Below are positions 51,888-60,182 of a stretch of DNA of 64,000 bases, piece after piece. The DNA is taken from assembly GCA_045106475.1 (NCBI GenBank), contig JBGCEO010000054.1, forward strand, positions 36,666-100,665. Reading direction: 5' to 3'. A program made the translations under genes and the position numbers. Under the pieces are notes generated by a model that ran no database searches, had not been told where the DNA came from, and saw nothing but the letters and a program-made list of their open reading frames with translations. The stretch comes from Granulosicoccus sp045106475 (GTDB lineage Bacteria > Pseudomonadota > Gammaproteobacteria > Granulosicoccales > Granulosicoccaceae). Every line of letters begins with the position of its first letter. Positions within the stretch are counted from its first letter, which is position 1.

Positions 51888-53921
51888 TCAGGTTTTGGCA
51901 ACCATGGTCAAAACATCATATTGAGCAACAACACTACCCTGCTGATTGACGATGGTGCTATCCCATCTAACTTCACCGTAGGCCTCCAGCTCACGGGGAT
52001 TAATTTGCTTGCAAGTCAAGCTCACCTGTAATGAATCCCCTGCATAAACCGGTGCAAAAAAACGCAAATTATCGACACCATAGTTTGCTAATACAGGACC
52101 CGGTGCGGGATCAACAAACATGCCAGCGGCAAAAGATACGATAAGGTATCCGTGGGCGACACGCCCCTCAAAAAACGGATTAGCCCTAGCCTGCTCTTCG
52201 TTCATATGGGCATAGAATTTATCTCCCGTAAAGCCTGCAAAGTGCTCGATATCATCAAGTGTTATAACCCTCTCAGCACTGACAAACTGATCGCCCAACT
52301 CGAGATTCAACAGTGAATGGCGAAACGGATGCACGTTGGTACGGGTATCCCCGCCCGGCATCCAGCGACCCACCACTTTGCTTAGCAAGGCAGGTGTACC
52401 CTGCACCGCCGTTCGTTGCATATAGTGCTTTACGGCCCGCATGCCGCCTAATTCCTCCCCACCTCCAGCTCTACCCGGCCCGCCATGAACAAGAACCGGC
52501 AGGGGTGCTCCATGACCTGTGGATGTTTTCTGGCTACGCCGATTACCCAGCATGATTCGACCATGCCAGGGACCCAAACTGGCAACAGCATTTTGTGCTA
52601 ATTCAGCATCATTCGTGAATAGAGATGCAACCAAACTACCCTGACCGCGTTTTACCAAATCCATTGCATTGTCTACGGAATCATAAGGCATGATGGTACA
52701 CACCGGACCAAATGCCTCCACGCTATGAATTGATTGCGCCGTTGACGGTTTATCACAGTAAAGTACAGCAGGACTGACGAAGGCACCGCGACCACTGTCT
52801 CCAGAAACAAGATCTATGACCTGAGGGTCTCCAGTGAGCAGTTCGGCCTCCTGAGCCAAGCTATTTATACTGTCCGACACGTCAGTTCGCTGTGCAAAGC
52901 TTGCTAGCGGCCCCATGGCTACATCAGGGTCGCTGGCTAATCCAATCGTTATGCCACTTAGACGATTCAACAAAGCATCAGAAAAAACCTGAATCTGTTT
53001 ACGCGGTACCATCACTCGACGGATCGCCGTACATTTCTGACCAGCCTTAGCGGTCATTTCATTAACGACCTCGTTTACAAACAGATCAAATTCGGGAGTG
53101 CCCGGTATAGCATCAGAACCTAGAATGGCCGAGTTCAGACTATCCGCCTCCATCGTAAAACGAACCGCATTGTTCACGATTGCCGGAGTGGTCTTTAAAC
53201 TCTGACCTGTTACTGCAGATCCGGTAAAGGTAACAACGTCTTGTGGTGTCACGTGATCAAGCATGTCACCCACTGAACCGCAAACTACTTGAAGTGCCCC
53301 AGGTGGCAAGAGCTGAGTGTCGATCATTCGACGAACCATGCATTCCGTGAGATAGGCTGTCTGGCTAGCAGGTTTTATGATGGCTGGCATTCCTGCCAAC
53401 AGCGTCGGAGCGAGTTTTTCAAGCATGCCCCAACAGGGAAAATTGAACGCGTTAATATGAATCGCGATGCCCGTTAGTGGATTTAGAACATGTTGGGCAG
53501 AAAACGTGTCATCACGAGAGAGTGATTCAGTGGGTCCATCCAGCCATATGCTGGCATTGGGCAACTCGCGCCTGGCACGAGAGGCATAGGTTAATAGTGT
53601 TCCGATTCCACCTTCTATATCAACCCAACTATCACTGCGTGTAGCGCCAGTTGCCGTAGACAAAGCGTAGAACTCTTCCTTGGCTTCCATCAACGCAAGA
53701 CCCAAGGATTTGAGCATGAGTGCTCTTCCATGAAGACTCATCGATCTGAGTGCAGGCCCGCCGACGGATCGACCAAATTCCAGCGCTGACGGTAAATCAT
53801 GCCCAGTGGCATCAATCAAGGCGACGACTTCGCCGGTGGACGCATCCTTAAGAGGGCTACCTTCTCTATCGCCATAAACCCAATGACCTGAGAGATAGCT
53901 TTGCAGTTTAATCTGCTTCAT
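51888..53921 (-). CDS. paaZ: PaaZ, bifunctional oxepin-CoA hydrolase / semialdehyde dehydrogenase
   Basis: A 677-residue two-domain enzyme. The N-terminal aldehyde dehydrogenase (about 1-515) has Glu258 in TMEADSLN and nucleophile Cys297 in AGQKCTA. The C-terminal MaoC-type hydratase (about 535-677) has Asp567 and His572 in GDKFYAH. Both active sites match E. coli PaaZ with constant offsets. It opens oxepin-CoA, then oxidises the semialdehyde to 3-oxo-5,6-dehydrosuberyl-CoA. It overlaps paaE by four bases and ends the paaABCDEZ unit. It might also supply the missing boxD-type aldehyde dehydrogenase function, which is speculation. Confidence 0.94.
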   Translation of the reverse strand: MKQIKLQSYLSGHWVYGDREGSPLKDASTGEVVALIDATGHDLPSALEFGRSVGGPALRSMSLHGRALMLKSLGLALMEAKEEFYALSTATGATRSDSWVDIEGGIGTLLTYASRARRELPNASIWLDGPTESLSRDDTFSAQHVLNPLTGIAIHINAFNFPCWGMLEKLAPTLLAGMPAIIKPASQTAYLTECMVRRMIDTQLLPPGALQVVCGSVGDMLDHVTPQDVVTFTGSAVTGQSLKTTPAIVNNAVRFTMEADSLNSAILGSDAIPGTPEFDLFVNEVVNEMTAKAGQKCTAIRRVMVPRKQIQVFSDALLNRLSGITIGLASDPDVAMGPLASFAQRTDVSDSINSLAQEAELLTGDPQVIDLVSGDSGRGAFVSPAVLYCDKPSTAQSIHSVEAFGPVCTIMPYDSVDNAMDLVKRGQGSLVASLFTNDAELAQNAVASLGPWHGRIMLGNRRSQKTSTGHGAPLPVLVHGGPGRAGGGEELGGMRAVKHYMQRTAVQGTPALLSKVVGRWMPGGDTRTNVHPFRHSLLNLELGDQFVSAERVITLDDIEHFAGFTGDKFYAHMNEEQARANPFFEGRVAHGYLIVSFAAGMFVDPAPGPVLANYGVDNLRFFAPVYAGDSLQVSLTCKQINPRELEAYGEVRWDSTIVNQQGSVVAQYDVLTMVAKT

Positions 53922-54994
53922 CGGTCATAGCTCAACGTAACCGTGTCCGATATGGGATAACACTGACAGGTCAAAACAAAACCTTTCTCTACCTCATAGT
54001 CTTCCAAAGCATGATTACTGAGCATCTCAAGTTCACCCTCAAGCACTTGTGCACGGCAGGTGGAACAGATACCAGCCTTACAGGCATAAGGTGCATCGAT
54101 ATCGGCTGCCAAGGCTGCTTCAAGCACGCTCTGACCTTCCCAGGCAACACTTATAGTACGACTGCCACCATCTATCAACACAGTAGCAGTGCAACTGCCT
54201 GATTGATCGTTTGACTTCCGTGATTTAGCCGGTGTCGCAGCTCTGCCGGGTTGCCCACTTGAAAACAACTCGAATTTTATCTGCTCGTCTGGTAAACCAT
54301 GTGCTTTTAATGAATCAACCAGCATATGCATCATGCTCTCGGGACCACATATAAAGGCTGTGTCTATCGTTGAAATATCGATCCAGCTGGAGAATAACTG
54401 AGCGCACTTTTGCGTATCAAGCCGACCGCCGAACAGTTCAATCTGCTGAGACTCGGACTCAAGTACGTGCAACACACTCAATCGGCCCATATAGCAATTT
54501 TTCAAATCTTCCAACTCTTCACGAAACATGATGGAGTGTAAAGATCGATTTGCATACACCAGCGTAAATCGTGATTCAGGTTCTCTTTTCAGCATAGTCC
54601 GAACAAGGCTCAGCACCGGCGTTATCCCGCTGCCCCCGGCAATGCCCAGATAATTTTTTTGGGCAGAGCCATCTGCAGTTGTGTAGAAATTGCCCATAGG
54701 TGGCATTGCCTCCAGGGTGTCTCCGATCTTTAGTTCTTCATTCACCCAGGTTGAAAAGACGCCACCTTCTACCTGCTTGACACCCACTCGAAGTGGCCCA
54801 TCATCGACGCCTGCGCAAATAGAGTAAGAGCGTCGAAGTTCAATTCCATCAAACACTCGCCTAAAGGTCAGATACTGACCTTGTACAAAATCAAACACCT
54901 GCCGATTCGCGTCTAACGGTGCTAAAGACACGGCTAAAGCATCTTTTGTGAGACGCTGCAAGTCGGTTACAGTTAACGAATAAAAACGTGGCAT
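53918..54994 (-). CDS. paaE: Phenylacetyl-CoA epoxidase reductase subunit PaaE
   Basis: A 358-residue reductase. The N-terminal ferredoxin-NADP reductase part binds FAD at ELRRSYSICAG and NADPH at IAGGSGITPVLS. The C-terminal plant-type 2Fe-2S ferredoxin has cysteines at 305, 310, 313 and 343. PaaE passes electrons from NADPH to the di-iron subunit PaaA. A TTG further upstream is in frame, but the family-typical start PRFYSLTV points to the ATG at 54994. It is 78 bases after paaD. Confidence 0.93.
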   Translation of the reverse strand: MPRFYSLTVTDLQRLTKDALAVSLAPLDANRQVFDFVQGQYLTFRRVFDGIELRRSYSICAGVDDGPLRVGVKQVEGGVFSTWVNEELKIGDTLEAMPPMGNFYTTADGSAQKNYLGIAGGSGITPVLSLVRTMLKREPESRFTLVYANRSLHSIMFREELEDLKNCYMGRLSVLHVLESESQQIELFGGRLDTQKCAQLFSSWIDISTIDTAFICGPESMMHMLVDSLKAHGLPDEQIKFELFSSGQPGRAATPAKSRKSNDQSGSCTATVLIDGGSRTISVAWEGQSVLEAALAADIDAPYACKAGICSTCRAQVLEGELEMLSNHALEDYEVEKGFVLTCQCYPISDTVTLSYDR

Positions 54995-55072
54995 TCCATT
55001 AATCTTGATAGGTTGGATCTGCGAACAGGCGTATTGTCGGTGCCGCGGCAAACATCGCCAGAGTGAACAAGG

Positions 55073-55711
55073 CTATAAGCATTTGAAATAGTCGAAAGGC
55101 TCCAGGCATTTATTGCACTGATAACTGGCTTTGCAGGGTGTTGAACCAAATTGGGATACTTTGCGTGTGTCCACAGAATTGCAACGTGGACAGGTCACAC
55201 TCACGGCAGACGTTCCCGGTCCATTGCCTGACACGCTCAGCTGCGGTGGGGCTATTCCATAGGCACGCAGTTTTTCACGTCCTGAGTCACTTATCCAGTT
55301 TGTCGTCCAGGCAGGCGACAACTGCCGAACCAGGCTGAACAGATTGATCCCGTTTTTGCGCAACTGCTGCGCAATATCCTGTTGGATAACTCGATTTGCC
55401 GGGCAACCTGTATAGGTCGGAGTGATGGTGACTAATAACAATCCGTTTTTCCATTCGAGATTTCTGATGACACCCAGCTCAACCAAGGATATGACAGGTA
55501 TCTCAGGGTCGGGAACCTCACTTAACCACAACCAGATTGTTTCAATGGATGCGGCGATATTCGTGCTAGCTTCTGTAGCATGATGCTCTGCCAATGCATC
55601 ACCAGATTGATCAGCACAATTACCTGAAGCCAAATGAATTCTCTCTTGCTCAACACTGCGTGAAGGCAGGTTGAAGAAACGCTCAACCACATGTTCGTTG
55701 TCTGGCTTCAC
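55073..55711 (-). CDS. paaD: Phenylacetyl-CoA epoxidase assembly subunit PaaD
   Basis: A 212-residue protein. The MIP18/DUF59 domain (about 55-125) contains LSEVPDPEIPVISLVELG and TYTGCPANRVIQQD. A C-terminal zinc-ribbon-like Cys cluster follows: CPRCNS, then CNKCLEPFDYFKC. PaaD is needed for maturation of the epoxidase, probably by iron-sulfur or metal insertion. It is longer than E. coli PaaD (165 residues) by an N-terminal stretch of about 50 polar residues (RSVEQERIHLASGNC). The start is GTG at 55711, overlapping the paaC stop by four bases. Confidence 0.9.
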   Translation of the reverse strand: MKPDNEHVVERFFNLPSRSVEQERIHLASGNCADQSGDALAEHHATEASTNIAASIETIWLWLSEVPDPEIPVISLVELGVIRNLEWKNGLLLVTITPTYTGCPANRVIQQDIAQQLRKNGINLFSLVRQLSPAWTTNWISDSGREKLRAYGIAPPQLSVSGNGPGTSAVSVTCPRCNSVDTRKVSQFGSTPCKASYQCNKCLEPFDYFKCL

Positions 55712-56481
55712 CAGCGGCTACCCGGGTAGCTTCGCTGCAAGTACTGCATTTGCGCAAGAATAAAACCAAGATTTTCAGTGTGCACGCCCCTTTTACCCCC
55801 TTGCTGAGCGTGAACAGTTGGAGGGCAAACCAGCGTCGCCTGTTGCAATGTTTGTTCTATCGTGACGCTCCATTGCTTTTTAATGTCTGTCAGTTGAGGC
55901 GCGATCAAGCTTTCTGCCATGACGTTATCGATCTCGTCACTGATTAACAGTTCAGTGGCATAAGGCCACAAACGATTCAATGCATTTTGCATTCGTGTAT
56001 GGCTTTCTTCGTTGCCATCCCCCAGCCGAATCATCAGATCAGTGCTGCGCTCCAGATGATAAGTTATTTCTGGAGTCGCCTTTTCCGCGATATCAGATAC
56101 TGCTTTTAACGAGGATGCCTTAAGTGCATTCATCATGGGTAGATGCCAGGCATCAAACAGAAACTGCCGAACCAGTGTTTCCGCATAATCGCCGTTGGGC
56201 TGCTCAACAAGCAACACATTTCTGAATTCACTAGAATCGCGAAAGAAAGCAAGATCATCAGCACTCTGTCCGCAGCCTTGAGTGACGCCTGCCAGCTCCA
56301 ACCAGAGTTGTGCCTGCCCGAGACAATCCAATGCCGTATTAGCTAAAGCAATATCCTCTTCTAGTGCAGGAGCATGCCCGCACCACTCTGACAAACGATG
56401 AGATAAGACAAGATTGTTGTCCCCCATTCTTAGGAGGAACTGAACCACAGCATCCTTATCGTTATCAAGCATGCCATTCAC
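55708..56481 (-). CDS. paaC: Phenylacetyl-CoA epoxidase structural subunit PaaC
   Basis: A 257-residue all-helical, ferritin-like subunit that lacks the full di-iron ligand set and is structural in the PaaABC complex. Recognisable are LRMGDNNLVLSHRLSEWCG and EEDIALANTALDCLGQAQLW. The late segments RMQNALNRLWPYATELL and GVHTENLGFILAQMQYLQR also fit. The start is GTG at 56481, overlapping the paaB stop (TAGTG). An in-frame ATG at 56472 is the alternative. Confidence 0.93.
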   Translation of the reverse strand: MNGMLDNDKDAVVQFLLRMGDNNLVLSHRLSEWCGHAPALEEDIALANTALDCLGQAQLWLELAGVTQGCGQSADDLAFFRDSSEFRNVLLVEQPNGDYAETLVRQFLFDAWHLPMMNALKASSLKAVSDIAEKATPEITYHLERSTDLMIRLGDGNEESHTRMQNALNRLWPYATELLISDEIDNVMAESLIAPQLTDIKKQWSVTIEQTLQQATLVCPPTVHAQQGGKRGVHTENLGFILAQMQYLQRSYPGSRW

Positions 56482-56765
56482 TACATCGGCCCCACATCAT
56501 CTGGGATATCAAAAAAAGTGGGATGCCTGTACACCTTGTCGTTAGCCGGATCGAATAGAGGGCCTTTAGCACTCGGTGCGCTAGCGACAATACTATTCGA
56601 TGGTACAACCCAGATGCTCATTCCTTCATTGCGGCGTGTATAAACATCGCGCGCGTTGTTGATTGCCATTTGAGCATCGGGCGCATGCAGACTTCCCACA
56701 TGCCGGTGATTCAATCCGTGTTGACCACGAATAAACACTTCCCAAAGAGGCCATTGTTCAGACAC
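56481..56765 (-). CDS. paaB: Phenylacetyl-CoA epoxidase small subunit PaaB
   Basis: A 94-residue protein typical of PaaB: WPLWEVFIRGQHGLNHRHVG followed by SLHAPDAQMAINNARDVYTR. PaaB bridges the PaaAC heterodimers into the full epoxidase. It lies between paaA (57-base gap) and paaC (1-base overlap). No unusual feature is seen. Confidence 0.94.
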   Translation of the reverse strand: MSEQWPLWEVFIRGQHGLNHRHVGSLHAPDAQMAINNARDVYTRRNEGMSIWVVPSNSIVASAPSAKGPLFDPANDKVYRHPTFFDIPDDVGPM

Positions 56766-56822
56766 TATGCTTCCTCGCGCATCGAATGAATTGATGATTT
56801 TTTGGCAAAACTATTCACGCCT

Positions 56823-57812
56823 TTAAGCAGCTGATGGGCATCGCTCATGTTTGCGGCTGTGTGCCATGAGCCCATCGCGAAACCATTGTCCCTCTTGCCA
56901 GGCTTTCTGGCGGGCTTCAAGTCTTTCCCTATTGCAGGGGCCGTTTCCGTCTATAACCCTAAACAACTCTTGCCAATCGGGTTCGCCGAAATCATAGCCT
57001 TGCTTTTCATCGTTCCAGCAAAGTTCAGGGTCAGGTATTGAGAGGCCGAGATACTCTGCCTGGGGTACCGTTTGGTCAACCATCTTCTGTCGCAGCGCAT
57101 CATTGGAATCCTGCTTTACATTCCACGCCATTGATTGTGCCGAGTGTATGGAGTTATCGTCTCTCGGACCAAACATCATCAACGATGGCCACCACCAGCG
57201 ATTCAGCGCATCCTGGGCCATGTTTTTTTGTTGATCGTTACCCTCGCAGAGTTTCATCATGATATCGAATCCCTGTCGCTGATGAAAACTCTCTTCTTTA
57301 CAGATTCTTACCATCGCTCTGGCATAGGGCCCATACGAGCAACGCTGCAATGGCACCTGATTGATGATCGCTGCACCATCAACGAGCCAGCCAATAGCAC
57401 CTATATCAGCCCAACTCAAAGTCGGATAGTTGAATATCGAAGAGTATTTTGATTGACCCGAATGCAATTGCTCGAACATCTCATCACGACTGATGCCAAG
57501 CGTTTCTGCAGCACAGTAAAGATACAAACCATGCCCAGCCTCATCCTGTACCTTGGCCAGTAAAATCGCTTTACGTTCAAGAGTAGGTGCACGAGTGAGC
57601 CAGTTACCCTCGGGCAGCTGGCCAACTATCTCCGAGTGCGCATGCTGGCTTATTTGGCGAATCAACAGCTTGCGATAACCCTCAGGCATCCACTGCTTCG
57701 GCTCGATCTTTTCACCCGCGTTGATTCTCTCCTGAAAGTCCCGCGTTTGTGGGTCCATTTCGGAGAGCGATAGCACCCGCTTAGCGTCTGATTTGACTTC
57801 TTGCGCATACAT
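56823..57812 (-). CDS. paaA: Phenylacetyl-CoA epoxidase catalytic subunit PaaA
   Basis: A 329-residue di-iron monooxygenase. Iron ligands are in VQDEAGHGLYLY (Glu91-x-x-His94) and CKEESFHQRQG (Glu174-x-x-His177). The strongly conserved IRQISQHAHSEIVGQLPEGN is present. It forms the 1,2-epoxide of phenylacetyl-CoA using O2. The start is ATG at 57812, although the frame extends a few codons to TTG 57830. It is the first gene of paaABCDEZ, and a TetR-type palindrome lies 25 bases upstream of the start. Confidence 0.95.
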   Translation of the reverse strand: MYAQEVKSDAKRVLSLSEMDPQTRDFQERINAGEKIEPKQWMPEGYRKLLIRQISQHAHSEIVGQLPEGNWLTRAPTLERKAILLAKVQDEAGHGLYLYCAAETLGISRDEMFEQLHSGQSKYSSIFNYPTLSWADIGAIGWLVDGAAIINQVPLQRCSYGPYARAMVRICKEESFHQRQGFDIMMKLCEGNDQQKNMAQDALNRWWWPSLMMFGPRDDNSIHSAQSMAWNVKQDSNDALRQKMVDQTVPQAEYLGLSIPDPELCWNDEKQGYDFGEPDWQELFRVIDGNGPCNRERLEARQKAWQEGQWFRDGLMAHSRKHERCPSAA

Positions 57813-57837
57813 GATGTCGTCAACACCCAAATTAACA

Positions 57838-57853
57838 AACCGAACGGTCGGTT
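57838..57853. promoter_or_regulatory. TetR-type palindrome at the paaA promoter, probable PaaR site
   Basis: AACCGAACGGTCGGTT is an inverted repeat with 6-base arms AACCGA and TCGGTT. Its inner 14 bases fit ACCGNNCGNNCGGT exactly, the core reported for TetR-type PaaR operators. It is 25 bases upstream of paaA, where binding would block the operon promoter, and lies in the divergent gap with the gene at 57983. Assignment to the TetR protein at 46075 is inferred. Confidence 0.65.
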
Positions 57854-57982
57854 AATTTATACTCAACCATTAAGCTGTTTGCAAGTGCTAAATTCAATTT
57901 TCCCAGGGTGGCTTCCCACTCTTCACCGACTGCACAGCCTCCTGTAAGGTAACGGCTCTGCTCGCATATAGCGTACTTAAAC

Positions 57983-58957
57983 GTGAAATCTCTAGACAAG
58001 AAACTTAAGCGCATCCGTAACGGAAAATACAAGCCCTCGGATTTCATCATTGCTGATGCTAAAGACGGCGATATGGCATTTGGCGTCACCTGCCCGGGGC
58101 CCGCTGACAAAAATAGCTGGAAGCCACGTGAGGCCTATCTACAGGGTATGCGTGATATGAGTGCCTCAGGACTTGTGGATATCATGCTGATGTCCGTATC
58201 TTCTGCTGAGATCCTGCAAAATCAAGGCGCGTTTAACAAGTCATCTGTAACGCCTGCCGTCAGATTAAATGACACGACCGATATCTGGTGCGCAAGGCAC
58301 TCCAGTTATCGTGAATCGTTCTCTGAACCCTTTGCTTCTGCCGATATAAATACTGTAAAACCCTTTAGTAAGTTGGGTTTATACTCGATGACGTTTTCCA
58401 ACAATCTGGAAGCGGACAAGGCAAGTCTTGAGGCCTACTGTCGCTTCAGGGTTGCCGCGCGTAACGCAGGCATCAAGCATTTTCTTGAAGTGTTCAATCC
58501 GGCATTTGACATCGGCATACCGGAAAAGGAACTGGGACACTATATCAATGACATGATTATCAAGGCACTGGCTGGAGTAACCAAAGGCGATGCACCGCAA
58601 TTTCTAAAGATTCAATTTAACGGCGCAGGTGCAATGCAGGAACTGTGCAGTTATGACCCTGAAAACCTTGTGGCAGGTATTCTGGGTGGTTCTGCAGGTA
58701 CCACGCGCGATACTTTCGAGCTTGCGTTTCAAGCTGAGCAAGCCGGCGCTCGGGTAGCCTTGTTTGGTAGAAAAATAAACCTCTCCGAAGCACCATTGAC
58801 CCTGGTTGAGCTCATGCGCAAAACCATCGAACAAAACCTGACCCCTGTTGAAGCGGTACGCGCATATCACGCGGCGCTAAAGGAAGCTGGTATCAAAGCG
58901 CAGCGAAGTTTAAGACAAGATATGGTGATAACGGATCCGATTCTAAAGAGTCGTTAA
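57983..58957 (+). CDS. Unrecognised enzyme-like protein paired with a PfkB kinase
   Basis: A 324-residue cytoplasmic protein. I do not recognise the family with confidence. Its alternation of strands and helices (LVDIMLMSVSSAEIL, HFLEVFNPAFDIGI, FLKIQFNGAGAMQEL, LVAGILGGSAGTTRD, RVALFGRKINLSE) suggests a TIM barrel with a phosphate-binding GGSAGT loop, as in class I aldolases such as LacD or DeoC-like proteins. The next gene, eight bases on, is a PfkB sugar kinase. A kinase plus aldolase pair would phosphorylate and split a sugar, which is inference. The start is GTG at 57983. It is divergent from paaA. Confidence 0.6.
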   Translation: MKSLDKKLKRIRNGKYKPSDFIIADAKDGDMAFGVTCPGPADKNSWKPREAYLQGMRDMSASGLVDIMLMSVSSAEILQNQGAFNKSSVTPAVRLNDTTDIWCARHSSYRESFSEPFASADINTVKPFSKLGLYSMTFSNNLEADKASLEAYCRFRVAARNAGIKHFLEVFNPAFDIGIPEKELGHYINDMIIKALAGVTKGDAPQFLKIQFNGAGAMQELCSYDPENLVAGILGGSAGTTRDTFELAFQAEQAGARVALFGRKINLSEAPLTLVELMRKTIEQNLTPVEAVRAYHAALKEAGIKAQRSLRQDMVITDPILKSR

Positions 58958-58964
58958 CATAGCG

Positions 58965-59978
58965 ATGGAAAATCGCGGATTTATATGTGCTGGCTGCTGG
59001 ACCTTGGACAGGATCAAGGTGATTGATATCTGGCCGGCAGAAGAAGAATTGTCACGTATCCAAGCTGTAGATCAGCAAGGCGGCGGATCTGCACACAATG
59101 TGGGTATTGATATAAGACTGCTGGACCCGGACATGCCAGTAGCCGCCATGGGTATGCTTGGTGACGATGAAGATGGCAGGTTTCTCCAGCAACAAGCTGA
59201 TAAACATGGCTTGAATACAGCACAACTGCACGCAACACGAGACAGTGCCACCTCCTATACAGATGTTTTAACGGTAGCCTCAAGCGGCAAGCGTACATTT
59301 TTTCATTATCCTGGTGCCAACGACCTGCTGACACCTGCCCATTTTGACTTTTCTGGTCATCGGTCCCGCATTCTTCATCTTGGCTTGCTAGGTGTGCATG
59401 AAAAGCTTGATGCAAAAACCGAGGATGGTGAAAACGGTTGGACAAAAATACTCAAAAGCGCCAAAGATCATGGTTTACAAACCAGCATTGAAATGGTGTC
59501 AATTGACGATGAGCGTAATCGCGCTATAGCGTTGCCCTGCTTGAAATGGCTTGATTATCTGATCGTTAACGATCATGAAATTGGATCTATTGCAGATGTA
59601 AAAACACTTGACGGTTCCACAACCCTGGTCGATCAGTGCCTGATTGCTGCAAAACGTGTTTTGGCAATTGGTAGCATGAAACTGGTTACGGTTCACTACC
59701 CATCAGGTGCTTTGTGTGTCACTCGGGACGGGGAGCAAATCCTGTCCCAGTCGCTGCCAATGCCACAATCCCAGGTTGTTAGCTCGGTGGGAGCAGGAGA
59801 TGCATTTGTGGCAGGTTTTTTATACGGGCTTCATGAAGACTTGGGGCTTAGCGAGTCCCTGGAGTTGGCACATACAGTAGCGGTTGCCAGTTTACGAGCG
59901 GTGACCACGACAGGTTCGGTGGAATCGGTGGCCAAGTGCAGGGAATTTGCACAGACGCTACGCGCTGAATCAGTTTGA
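58965..59978 (+). CDS. PfkB-family carbohydrate kinase
   Basis: A 337-residue ribokinase-fold kinase. Signatures are GGSAHNVGIDIRLLDPDM, then MGMLGDDEDGRFL near the N-terminus, the central LIVNDHEIGSIADVK, and SVGAGDAFVAGFLYG with the catalytic Asp near the C-terminus. It phosphorylates a sugar or similar hydroxyl compound with ATP. The substrate is not identifiable from the sequence. It directly follows the aldolase-like gene, which suggests cooperation. Confidence 0.87.
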   Translation: MENRGFICAGCWTLDRIKVIDIWPAEEELSRIQAVDQQGGGSAHNVGIDIRLLDPDMPVAAMGMLGDDEDGRFLQQQADKHGLNTAQLHATRDSATSYTDVLTVASSGKRTFFHYPGANDLLTPAHFDFSGHRSRILHLGLLGVHEKLDAKTEDGENGWTKILKSAKDHGLQTSIEMVSIDDERNRAIALPCLKWLDYLIVNDHEIGSIADVKTLDGSTTLVDQCLIAAKRVLAIGSMKLVTVHYPSGALCVTRDGEQILSQSLPMPQSQVVSSVGAGDAFVAGFLYGLHEDLGLSESLELAHTVAVASLRAVTTTGSVESVAKCREFAQTLRAESV

Positions 59979-60015
59979 CGCAAATCAAACGGCCGTGTGG
60001 AAATTGCCTATTGGG

Positions 60016-60075
60016 AGTTACAAACACCAGCATTGATACCGGGCTGGAAGTTACGAACACCACTATTGATACTGG
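60016..60075. repeat. Two-copy imperfect direct repeat
   Basis: Two copies of about 27 bases (60016-60042 and 60049-60075), each of the form AGTTACRAACACCA followed by NNATTGATAC, repeat with a 33-base period in the gap between the kinase and yghU genes. In one frame they spell VTNTSIDTG and VTNTTIDTG, but no plausible gene encloses them. Confidence 0.6.
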
Positions 60076-60182
60076 ACCTTGAAAAAAACAATAACAATCG
60101 CAAATTACACTGTTGTTTTCAGTTCCCCTTACCAGCCATTCCGGCAGTTAAGCAACCTCAATATTTGTAGAGACAGCCTACC

